Positions 8,405 through 16,600 of a stretch of DNA of 21,146 nucleotides are shown in pieces. A model generated the notes under the pieces. It ran no database searches. It was not told the DNA's origin and saw nothing but the letters and a program-made list of their open reading frames with translations. Source of the stretch: Frondihabitans sp. (GTDB lineage Bacteria; Actinomycetota; Actinomycetes; Actinomycetales; Microbacteriaceae); the NCBI GenBank assembly GCA_025464735.1, contig JAODMX010000102.1, positions 1 through 21,146 on the forward strand, in the 5' to 3' direction. The translations under genes and the position numbers were made by a program. Position 1 is the stretch's first letter. Each line of letters begins with the position of its first letter.

Positions 8405-9307
8405 CTACCTGTATGCCGCAGCACCGATGAGCGGTGCGTCGTCGAAGAGCCGAGAGGGTCGGATGCGGACCGGCATGGAGGTCGCATTCTCGACCCCGCG
8501 CTCGAAGGCCGGACCGAGCACATCCCACGACCTGGCCATCGAGCCGCCGACGACGACCTCCCGGGCGAGGAAACGGGCGAACCACGGGGCGAGAGCGCAT
8601 CCCAGGTCGACCATGGCTGCCTCGATGACGATGCTCGCCCTCGGCTCCTCTCTGCGTGCCCGATCGGTGATCTCCCGGACCGAGAGCATGCCTCCGCCCG
8701 CTTCGGCGTAGCGCCGCTGGATCGCGCGCGTCGAGACCCAGTCTTCGAGTGGCTCACCATCGATCTCGAGCAGGTGTGCCCAGCCGTGCGGCGGCACCTC
8801 GGGCCCCGATTCGATCGGCTGCCCGCAGTCGAGGAACGCCGAACCGATGCCGGTGCCGAGGGTGATGCAGGCGAAACGCACGGGCCGGTCCGGCGAGACC
8901 GACCACTCGCCGATGCCGTAGGCGATCGCGTCGTTCACGAAGCGGATGCGATCGCCGGCGATTCCGAGCCGCGACGAGAATTCCGACCGCAGATCGACTC
9001 CGGCGAGGGCGCGGAACTTTGCGACGCCCTCGAAGGATCCGGAGCCTCGTTCGTAATCGAACGGTCCGGGCAGTGCGATGACCCACTGCCGGGCATCCGC
9101 GGCCGCGCCGCGCAGGGTGTCGACCATGGTCCCAAGAAGGGTCTCGCGGTCGCTATCCGCGTCGTAGTCGGAGTTCGACCTGGCGAGAATGCGCGGCTCG
9201 GGCCCGAGCTCGACGACCGCGGCGGTCACGTGCGAACCGCCGATGTCGGCCGCGCACACACGCATCTCGCGAGTACCGTCCCTCGCCCCCTGCTGGTGCC
9301 GGCTCAT
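8405..9307 (-). CDS. ROK-family sugar kinase lacking the zinc motif (300 aa)
   Basis: Predicted cytoplasmic ATP-dependent sugar kinase; mannokinase or glucokinase is most likely from context. It shows the phosphate-1 loop DIGGSH (21-26), the catalytic Asp in FVNDAIAYG (D126), the LGTGIGSA ATP-binding segment (150-157) and a C-terminal VVVGGSMARSW adenosine-type motif. The usual ROK zinc cluster (CxCGxxGCxE) is absent: EVPPHGWAHLLEIDGEPLEDWVSTRAI runs straight past that position with no cysteines. No helix-turn-helix precedes the domain, so it is an enzyme and not an NagC/XylR-type repressor. GGGAG eight bases before ATG 9307 supports this start over the internal ATG at 9265. It is transcribed divergently from the LacI gene across a 159-bp spacer with operator 3, and its position suggests that it makes the mannose-6-phosphate used by the isomerase. 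Confidence 0.88.
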   Translation of the reverse strand: MSRHQQGARDGTREMRVCAADIGGSHVTAAVVELGPEPRILARSNSDYDADSDRETLLGTMVDTLRGAAADARQWVIALPGPFDYERGSGSFEGVAKFRALAGVDLRSEFSSRLGIAGDRIRFVNDAIAYGIGEWSVSPDRPVRFACITLGTGIGSAFLDCGQPIESGPEVPPHGWAHLLEIDGEPLEDWVSTRAIQRRYAEAGGGMLSVREITDRARREEPRASIVIEAAMVDLGCALAPWFARFLAREVVVGGSMARSWDVLGPAFERGVENATSMPVRIRPSRLFDDAPLIGAAAYR

Positions 9308-9315
9308 GCGCTCAT

Positions 9316-9320
9316 CTCCC
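9316..9320 (-). promoter_or_regulatory. ribosome binding site of the ROK kinase gene
   Basis: On the minus strand GGGAG precedes ATG 9307 by eight bases. The alternative ATG at 9265 has no comparable site, so the longer N-terminus is preferred. Confidence 0.6.
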
Positions 9321-9373
9321 GGGTTTCGAGTGGGTCGAAATCGGTGGGCCTAGGATGCCCTCGGCCGCCACCG

Positions 9374-9389
9374 TTGAGAACGATACCAT
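9374..9389 (+). promoter_or_regulatory. LacI-family operator 3, in the divergent ROK/LacI spacer
   Basis: TTGAGAACGATACCAT shares the TTG start, the ACGATACCA core and the central CG with operator 4; its left half TTGAGA is the weakest. A TTGACG -35-like box on the minus strand (9410-9415) lies 20 bp beyond it, so the site is well placed to repress the ROK gene and perhaps the repressor's own gene. Confidence 0.75.
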
Positions 9390-9466
9390 CGCGGGGTTCC
9401 TCGATCGGCCGTCAAGGGCCGCCGCGTGGCCGCCTGGACGGCGTCGATTGGTATAGCGTGCCAGCT

Positions 9467-10531
9467 ATGAGCAACAAGTCCCCGGGAGATGAGTCGCCGG
9501 CGACGCGCAACAGGCCGCCCACGGTCAAAGACGTGGCCGAACGAGCGCAAGTGAGCCCGATGACCGTCTCGCGGGTGCTAGCGGGCGGCGCCAACGTTCG
9601 CCCCCAGGTTCGCACACGGGTGGAGAATGCCGCGCTTGATCTCGGTTACCGGCGCAACGAGAATGCCCGAAGCCTTCGCCCGGGGCACACATCCGGACTC
9701 ATCGGCGTGACCATCACAAACATTGCCAACCCGTACTACGCCGAGCTCCAGAGAGGCATCGAGGAGATCGCGGCCGAGGCCGGCAGGCGCATCCTGGTGG
9801 GCAATTCGAATGAGAACCCGGACCTCGAGCGCCAGCTGGTGGCCGACTTCATCGGCCGACGGGTCGAAGGACTCATCGTCGTTCCGGCCGATCCCGCTCA
9901 TTCCGGACATCTCAGCCCGGAGTCGCTCGGCAGCACTCCGATGGTCTTCGCCTCCCGGCCCGTTCCCGGTCTGGACGTGGACACGGTGCTCGTCGACGAC
10001 ATCGGAGGTGCATACCAGGCGACCAGTCGCATGCTTGAGGAGGGCCATCGCCAAATCGCCTTCCTCGGTACCCGCACCTCGGTGCTCACCGGTCAGCGGC
10101 GGCTTCAGGGCTATCGCAACGCACACCGTGACCACAACGTGCCGGTCTACGAACACCTCGTGCGCGCCGGTCAGCAGGAGGCCGCAGGCGCGGAGCGCGC
10201 GCTCGGAGAACTCTTCGCGCATGAGGTTCCACCGACCGCCGTGTTCTCGGCTAACAACCTCAACACGCTCGGGGCCATCCGCGCGATCGTGAAGGTTCAC
10301 GCGTCTCGTCCAGCGGATTCTCCGAAGATCAGGTTGATCGGATTCGACTCGTTCGAGTTCGCCGACCTGTCGCCCGTTCCACTGTCGATCATCGCGCATG
10401 ATCCGAGGGCGCTGGGCCGTCGCGCAGCTGAGCTTCTGCTCGGTCGGATCGAGAACGAGCCCGGGCGCCGCGAGACTCAGACACTCGAGCTGCCAGTGGA
10501 GCTACAACTGGAGCCCAAACCCGCTCGGTGA
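9467..10531 (+). CDS. LacI-family transcriptional repressor (354 aa)
   Basis: The N-terminal helix-turn-helix is TVKDVAERAQVSPMTVSRVL (about 19-38), followed by GGANVRPQVRTRVENAALDLGYRRNENARSL, the hinge-side part of a typical LacI DNA-binding domain. The periplasmic-binding-protein-like effector domain follows (SGLIGVTITNIANPYYAELQRGIE, VLVDDIGGAYQATSRMLEEGHRQIAFLG, RLIGFDSFEFADL, ending near 354). Length and order are standard. Four matching palindromes nearby make it the probable regulator of the whole glycan locus, with an oligosaccharide or monosaccharide inducer that cannot be read from sequence. The ATG at 9467 has no clear Shine-Dalgarno; TATAGC at 9452-9457 ends nine bases before it and might be a -10 box for a leaderless transcript. 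Confidence 0.92.
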   Translation: MSNKSPGDESPATRNRPPTVKDVAERAQVSPMTVSRVLAGGANVRPQVRTRVENAALDLGYRRNENARSLRPGHTSGLIGVTITNIANPYYAELQRGIEEIAAEAGRRILVGNSNENPDLERQLVADFIGRRVEGLIVVPADPAHSGHLSPESLGSTPMVFASRPVPGLDVDTVLVDDIGGAYQATSRMLEEGHRQIAFLGTRTSVLTGQRRLQGYRNAHRDHNVPVYEHLVRAGQQEAAGAERALGELFAHEVPPTAVFSANNLNTLGAIRAIVKVHASRPADSPKIRLIGFDSFEFADLSPVPLSIIAHDPRALGRRAAELLLGRIENEPGRRETQTLELPVELQLEPKPAR

Positions 10532-10546
10532 TCGGCCCGGATACGC

Positions 10547-10573
10547 TTGCGCTGCTCTTGGGCATGTGATAAT
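10547..10573 (+). promoter_or_regulatory. putative promoter of the sugar importer / GH38 operon
   Basis: A strong -10 GATAAT (10568-10573) is preceded by TG at 10565-10566, an extended -10 arrangement. A weak -35-like TTGCGC lies at 10547-10552 with a short 15-bp spacer. Operator 4 starts 10 bp downstream, over the expected transcription start. Confidence 0.55.
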
Positions 10574-10582
10574 TTCGGGCAA

Positions 10583-10598
10583 ATGGTAACGATACCAA
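10583..10598 (+). promoter_or_regulatory. LacI-family operator 4
   Basis: ATGGTAACGATACCAA is a palindrome with half-sites TGGTA/TACCA around ACGA. It is the reverse-complement counterpart of operator 1 with one mismatch and lies just downstream of the -10 box of the importer operon. Confidence 0.85.
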
Positions 10599-10625
10599 CA
10601 CACTCATCGGAACAAGGGAGTTCGA

Positions 10626-11876
10626 ATGAAGGCTCGTAGATGGATCGCTGCCGCAGCGGTGCTGATCGTGGCAACCGCAGGCATCGTCGGTTGCTCGTCC
10701 TCGTCCGGTAGCTCGAAGGGCACGCTCAACTTCACCGAAGACAAGGGGTGGAACTACGCCCCGCTGTCGGCAGCCGCGAAGACCGACATCGGTGTCTCGC
10801 TGAAGACGGCGACCTACAGCAACGAAGACCAGTTCCAGGCATTCGTGAAGCAGTCGCTCCGCACGCCGAAGGCTCCCGACATCTTCACGTGGCACACGGG
10901 CTCGCAACTGCAGGCGCTCGTACAGCAGGGTCTCGTCGCCGACACGAGCAGCATCTGGAAGAAGGCGATCGCCAACAAGTGGGTATCGCCATCCATCGAG
11001 CAGATGTACACGGTCGCGGGCAAGCAGTATTGCGTGCCGCTCGAGGTCGACTACTGGGGGATGTATTACAACAAGGCCGACTTCGCCAAGTACAACCTCA
11101 CACCGCCGACCACCTGGAACGAGATGATCAGCGACGCGGCGACCCTCAAGTCGCACGGCATCACGCCGTTCTACAGCCAGGGCGGGGACCCGTGGGCGTT
11201 CGTGTGGTACATGCTCATCATGAGCGGAACCGACCTGTCGACCTACAACAACCTGAACGTCGGCAAAGCCTCCTACACCAGCTCCGAGGTGGAGACCGCG
11301 ATGAACACCTGGCTGGATCTCGAGAAGAAGGGGTACTTCAGTGACCCCGGGTCGACGACTCCGACCCAGACCGCGTTCAAGGACAACCAGGCGGCCATGC
11401 AGCCGTTCGGCACCTGGTACCCGGGCACGCTCTCGAAGGTCAACTTCACGGCCGGCACCGACTGGGGCATCTTCCCGATCCCCGCGGTCAAACTGCAGGG
11501 CGGCAAGACACCCGTCGCGGTGGAGACCGCGCCGGTGTGCGTGACGACGAAGGGCGCGAACAAGACGGCCGCTCTCAAATACTCGGAGTGGCTCATGAGC
11601 CCGGCAGCCCAGTCCACCTGGTCGAAGTCGCAGGGGATCCTTCCCTACAACCCCGCGGCCAAGGCGGCAAACTCCACGCTCCAGGCGTTCGGGAAGGAGG
11701 TCACCGACTCGTCGAAGTACACGACCTACCTCCGTTACTACGAGGCAGCGCCGGCACCTGTCCTCACCGCCGCTCTGAACAACTTCACCGGATTCATGAC
11801 CAACCCTGGCGACCCGACGAAATATTTGAAGAGCATCCAATCCACGTCCGCCCAGTACTGGGCCAGCAACAAGTAA
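10626..11876 (+). CDS. sugar ABC transporter substrate-binding lipoprotein (416 aa)
   Basis: Family 1 (MalE/UgpB-type) solute-binding protein of a carbohydrate importer, anchored outside the membrane. The signal peptide ends in a lipobox AGIVGC with the lipidated cysteine at C23, followed by a Ser/Gly-rich linker. The mature part shows the usual fold cues: TATYSNEDQFQAFVKQSL, APDIFTWHTGSQLQALVQQGLV, CVPLEVDYWGMYYNK, NLTPPTTWNEM, QAAMQPFGTWYPG and ALKYSEWLMSPAAQSTW. The many aromatic residues fit sugar stacking. AGGGAG lies five bases before the ATG. It is the first gene of an operon with two permeases and GH38, under operator 4. The ligand is probably a mannose-containing oligosaccharide, inferred from the neighbours only. 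Confidence 0.92.
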   Translation: MKARRWIAAAAVLIVATAGIVGCSSSSGSSKGTLNFTEDKGWNYAPLSAAAKTDIGVSLKTATYSNEDQFQAFVKQSLRTPKAPDIFTWHTGSQLQALVQQGLVADTSSIWKKAIANKWVSPSIEQMYTVAGKQYCVPLEVDYWGMYYNKADFAKYNLTPPTTWNEMISDAATLKSHGITPFYSQGGDPWAFVWYMLIMSGTDLSTYNNLNVGKASYTSSEVETAMNTWLDLEKKGYFSDPGSTTPTQTAFKDNQAAMQPFGTWYPGTLSKVNFTAGTDWGIFPIPAVKLQGGKTPVAVETAPVCVTTKGANKTAALKYSEWLMSPAAQSTWSKSQGILPYNPAAKAANSTLQAFGKEVTDSSKYTTYLRYYEAAPAPVLTAALNNFTGFMTNPGDPTKYLKSIQSTSAQYWASNK

Positions 11877-11886
11877 GAGACGGGAC

Positions 11887-12789
11887 ATGCCCTCAAAATC
11901 ACTGGGCTACCAAAAAGCCGCCTGGGCCTTCATGGGCCCAGGCGTGCTCTTGGTACTGCTCGCCATGTACATCCCCGTCGTCTACACGATCTATCTCAGC
12001 CTCACAAACTACAACGGGCTCGCCTCACCGAAGTTCGTCGGCGGAGCGAACTACGTGACCATGTTCGAGGATCCCGCCTTCCTCGCGTCGGCATTGAACA
12101 CACTCATCTGGGTGATTGGAACGCTGATCGTGCCGGTGGGCATGGGATTGCTCGTCGCCTACCTCTCGTTCGGACTCAAAGGTTCAGCGATCTTCCGGAT
12201 CCCGTTCCTCATCCCATACGCACTCTCCGGGGTCGCCATCGGGGTGGTGTTCAACTTCATCTTCCAAAACGGCGGAGCGCTCTCGCAAGCGCTCGCGTTC
12301 CTGCATCTCCCGGGGTCGGAGACCCGCTGGCTGCAGGAGGCGCCGCTCAACACCATCGTCATGATCCTTGCGTCGTCCTGGCAGGGAATCGGCGTCAACG
12401 CCCTGCTCTTCATCGTTGGCTTGCAGTCGATCCCGAAGGAGCCGCTCGAGGCGGCACGGATCGATGGGGCGAACGGATGGCGCCTCTTCACCTCGATGGT
12501 CTGGCCGCTGCTTCGTCCGTCGACGACGATCGTGGTTGGCCTCTCGATCGTCAACAGTCTGAAGACCTTCGACATCGTCGAGACCATGACGCAGGGTGGC
12601 CCGAACCGTGTGTCGGAGACCCTGGGCGTGACGATGTACACCGACACGTTCCAGAACGACCAATACGGGTTGGGCGCCGCCGTTGCAATTTTCCTCACCA
12701 TCGTGACGGTCGCCGCGTCGGTCTTCTACCTCAGGCGACAGCTCAGCATCGGCAGTTCGTCCAGTGATGTGAAGGTGGCCGAGTCATGA
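11887..12789 (+). CDS. sugar ABC transporter permease, MalF/UgpA type (300 aa)
   Basis: Integral membrane permease with about six hydrophobic segments, the first at residues 13-35. The cytoplasmic EAA loop (EAARIDGANGWRLFTSMVWPLLRP, starting at E188) is the contact site for the ATPase. Other family features are YTIYLSLTNYNG after the first segment, LIPYALSGVAIGVVFNFIF, and GGPNRVSETLGVTMYTDTF near the end. It starts 10 bp after the binding-protein gene and overlaps the next permease by four bases (ATGA), so stoichiometric co-translation is likely. The required ATPase subunit is not in the window; many actinobacterial importers share one MsiK-type ATPase. Confidence 0.93.
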   Translation: MPSKSLGYQKAAWAFMGPGVLLVLLAMYIPVVYTIYLSLTNYNGLASPKFVGGANYVTMFEDPAFLASALNTLIWVIGTLIVPVGMGLLVAYLSFGLKGSAIFRIPFLIPYALSGVAIGVVFNFIFQNGGALSQALAFLHLPGSETRWLQEAPLNTIVMILASSWQGIGVNALLFIVGLQSIPKEPLEAARIDGANGWRLFTSMVWPLLRPSTTIVVGLSIVNSLKTFDIVETMTQGGPNRVSETLGVTMYTDTFQNDQYGLGAAVAIFLTIVTVAASVFYLRRQLSIGSSSSDVKVAES

Positions 12790-13604
12790 CGTCGCGCATC
12801 GTTCGATCGGTTGTCCTGGGTGTCCTCGGCCTGATCTGGCTGCTCCCGATCTATCTCCTCCTCGCCAATGCCAGCAAGTCGAACGCGGATTTCTCGGGCA
12901 CGCAGCTCTGGACCACCGGCAACCTCGGAGCGTTCTGGGCCAACGTCGTCGCGGTCTTCACCACGACGAATGTTCCCCTGGGGCTCGGCAATTCGGCGAT
13001 CTACGCGATCGTCGCGCCAGTTATCGCCGTCATCCTCGGCGCGGGCGTGGGGTTCGCCGTGATCGTGTTGAAGCTGAAGCACGGCTTCACGTGGTTCTTC
13101 ATCGTCTTCTGCGGCACCGTCTTCCCCGTCCAGATGATGGTGATCCCGTGGTTCAGTTTCTCGGCCAACACCGGCCTCTACGACTCGATCGTCGGGATGA
13201 TCATCATCTATTCGATCGTGGCGCTACCTTTCTCGGCGTTCGTCATGCGTAATTTCTTCAGCGGCATTTCGGAGTCGGTGTTCGAGGCCGCCGTCGTCGA
13301 CGGAGCGAACGCGTGGCAGATCTTCCGCCGCATCTACCTGCCCATGAGCACGAGCGCACTCGTCGTGGTGTTCATCCTTCAGGCGACGTGGGTGTGGAAC
13401 GACTTCCTGTTGTCGCTCATCCTGACGCAGACGTCGGCGCGCCCGGTCATGCCGCTGTTGAACGCACTCCAGTCAACCGAGGGTGGTGGCCCCGGCTACA
13501 CCGTCACGCTCACCGCGGCCGTCCTCGTGTCGGTCCCCACGGCTGCCCTGTTCCTCTTCACCCAGAAGTTCTTCCAGAAAGGGCTCGCCCTGGGCCAGTA
13601 CTGA
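12786..13604 (+). CDS. sugar ABC transporter permease, MalG/UgpE type (272 aa)
   Basis: Second permease of the importer, with a hydrophobic first segment (about residues 6-27), about six segments in all, and an EAA loop EAAVVDGANAWQIFRRIYLPMS starting at E167. The NASKSNADF stretch after the first helix and WVWNDFLLSLILTQT are characteristic of MalG-type permeases. It ends with KFFQKGLALGQY, close to the usual KGLTxGAVKG ending but shorter. A 71-bp spacer without a visible promoter or terminator separates it from the GH38 gene, so they are probably co-transcribed. Confidence 0.93.
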   Translation: MTSRIVRSVVLGVLGLIWLLPIYLLLANASKSNADFSGTQLWTTGNLGAFWANVVAVFTTTNVPLGLGNSAIYAIVAPVIAVILGAGVGFAVIVLKLKHGFTWFFIVFCGTVFPVQMMVIPWFSFSANTGLYDSIVGMIIIYSIVALPFSAFVMRNFFSGISESVFEAAVVDGANAWQIFRRIYLPMSTSALVVVFILQATWVWNDFLLSLILTQTSARPVMPLLNALQSTEGGGPGYTVTLTAAVLVSVPTAALFLFTQKFFQKGLALGQY

Positions 13605-13675
13605 CCGACCGCACGGGTCAGCCCGTGCCCGACCGCCGCACGTATTCATCCGCACTCACGGAGACAGGAAAAGTC

Positions 13676-16600
13676 ATGTCCACCACCAAGCTCATCAAGA
13701 CCCGGCCCTGGGACGACCAGGACGCCAGAGTCGGCCTGATCGAGCGCGCGATCGCCGCCGAATCCACGATCGGTGCGACGAGCGTCGCGGTTCTGCCGGA
13801 GCCCCTGCTGAAAACAATCGACGGTGTCCGGGTGCAGGCCGTACGCCTCATCGCGCGCGAGGTGGATCTCACCGGCCGAACCCTGCACCCGTCCCTGACG
13901 GCATCCGACGGCAGCGAACGCGTCATCGCGGTCGAGGACGGACCGGCGGGGAGCGTCCGCCTTCTGGTACGCGCCGTGGATGACACGACGCAGGTGACAC
14001 TCGCCGTGCCCGAATTCGGATCCGAGACGCTCAGCTTCGCCCTCCAACATCAGCGCGAGTGGACCATCCATCTTGTGCACCACTCGCACTTCGACTTCGG
14101 CTACACCGATCGCCAGACGGAGGTCTTTGCAGCACAGCGCTCCTACCTCGACAGCGCTCTCGAGCTCATCGAGGAGACCGCCGACTGGCCGGAGGAGTCC
14201 CGTTTCCGCTGGAACAGCGAGGCACTGTGGGCGATCAACGACTGGCAGCAGCACCGACCGGAGAGCCAGATGAAACGCTTGATCGGTCACGTCAAGAACG
14301 GGTCGATCGGACTCAGCGCGCTGCCGGACAACCTGCACACCGACGTCTGCTCGACTGATGAACTGCACGAACTGCTGCGCGGCGCCCGCCGGTTGCGCGA
14401 TGAGTTCGGGATCCCGTTCGTGTCCGCCATGCAGACCGACGTGCCCGGGCAGGTCGCCGGTCTTCCCGACGCCTTGGCCGAGGTCGGTACGAGGTACCTA
14501 TCGGTCGCACACAACTGGGCGGGGCGCTCGCAGCCCCATACCTCGGGCGCACTGAACCTCCCGCGGCTCTTTCGGTGGCGCTCCCTCGCCGGCAACGAAG
14601 TGCTCGTGTGGATGACTGACAGCCCACACGGCCTGGCGTACATGGAGGGCCCGATGGTCGGCTTCACGGAGGGCATCGAGCAGGTGGAGAACTACTTCCC
14701 GGCCTATCTGACCGCGATGTCCACCAAGGGGTACCCGTTCCCTCCCGGGGTGTTCGGTGACCACGGCGAGTCGTTCGAAGGGCGCGATCCGTACCCGTGG
14801 GATGTCCTTCACCTGCGCGTGCAGGGATACATGGGTGACAACGCTCCGGCGCGACTGATGCTCCCGACCATCGTCCGTGAGTGGAACGAGACGTGGGAAT
14901 CGCCCCGGCTTCGGGTATCGCGCAACGAGGATTTCTTCGAGGATGCGGAAGCACGCCTCGGCGACGAGCTCATCACGGTCGAGGGAGACTGGGGCGACTG
15001 GTGGGTCGAAGGCGTCGGCTCGGCCGCGGTGCCGATGTCGTTCATGCGCACGGCGCAGGCCGAGGTCGTGGACGCGCGCACTCTTTCGCAGTTGAGCGCG
15101 TTGTCGGGCGGGGATGCCGTGCGCGACGAGGCCGCCCGGTCATCCGAGGCGTATGACGCGATCTCGATGTTCAACGAGCACACCTGGGGCGCCGGGAATT
15201 CGTGGACGCACGGTGACGAAGGGTTCTCGTCGGGCGAACTGCAGTGGCAGTGGAAGGTGGCGCAGAGCCTGATCGCCCAACAGCGCTCATCCGAGCTGCT
15301 CGAGACCGCCCTCAGCTACCTCGGCCAGGCGATCGCGCCCGCGAGTGGCGCCCTGGCCAGCTTCGCCATCGCGAACCCGACCGGGATCGCGCGCAGCGGC
15401 ACGGTCAGCTTCCTGTTGCCCGAGGCCGCGGCACCGTTCAGCGCGCGGATCGAGCTCGTCGATGGACGCACCGGGTCGGCCGTTCCGTTTGTCGTTGCCG
15501 ACCAGACGAATGCAGCCCACCGGGAATCCGGGCGCTGCATCGAAGCCCGACTCGAGGACGTCCCGCCGCTCGGGTACGTGCGCCTCGACGTTCGCGAAGC
15601 GAAGGGCTTCGCCGCGTCCGTCCCCGCGAGTGCTGAGCAGGCGCAGGTCAAGCATGAGGCGGGATCCGGCAGCAGCGAGTACGGTCTCATCTCGCTGGGT
15701 GACGCCGAGCGCAGCGAGGGCGCCGACCTCGTGAATCGACCTCGGGCCGAACTGCTGACCCTCGAGAACGAGTACCTGAAGGTCAGGGTCGACGAGCAGT
15801 CGTCGGCGATCTCCTCCATCGTCGAGAAGCGCACGGGTCGCGAGCTGGTGAACCAGGATGCGACCGTCGGCTTCAACGGATACGTCTATGACGAGTACGC
15901 AAGCTCGGGTGCGGGATTCAACCATCTTGCAAACAAGCTCGCCGTGAGTGAGCGACTCGAGATGCTCGCCACGCGCACGGTGGGTCGCCCCTCGCGCATC
16001 GTCGACCGGTCCGACTCAGCGCTCGAACAGACGCTCGTCTACGAGTACCAGGCGGCCGGCGTCGAGTGGGTGCGCGTGACCCTGCGACTGCGCCACGGGG
16101 ATCCTCGGCTCCTGATCGAGAACCGACTTGCGAAGCCGTCCCGCCTGGTGAAGGAGAGCGCATACTTCGGTTTCCCGTTCGCCGGCGAGGACGCGCGCCT
16201 GAGATTCGAGGTCTCGGGCGGCGTCACCGGCGACGGGCTCCCGCACATCCCCGGCGCACCCCAACACATGCGGGGCGTTCGCGACTGGGTCCTGGTGCAG
16301 AGTGACGATGACGCGGTGGCGTGGATCACGAAGGATGCCCCCCTTGTCGAGCCGCACACGATCGCCGTGCCCTATGCGCCGTTCCCCGCGAGCACGAGCC
16401 CGCTCGAGCCGGGGACCATCTACTCGTGGGTGCACAACAACGTGTGGGACACCAACTTTCCGATCGAGCAGGAGTTCGAGGCCACATTCGAGTACGCGGT
16501 CGGAGTGAGGGCGACGGAGGACGAATCGCCGAGTGAGCTGGCGGTGCGCACGGCGGCTGAGCTGGTGCATCCGCTTCGCGCCGCCCGGGCAACGGCCGCC

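Noticed and set aside
8351..9466. Extension of the LacI frame upstream through the ROK gene
   Set aside because: This stretch is antisense to the ROK kinase, whose motifs are clear; the LacI DNA-binding domain begins near the ATG at 9467.
10389..11888. A 499-residue minus-strand open frame opposite the binding-protein gene
   Set aside because: It is Arg/Leu/Gly-rich without any recognisable motif and covers the promoter, operator and lipoprotein gene; it is a shadow.
13313..13675. Extension of the GH38 frame into the permease gene
   Set aside because: It overlaps the EAA-loop region of the permease in another frame and has no GH38 resemblance; the ATG at 13676 has a good ribosome site.
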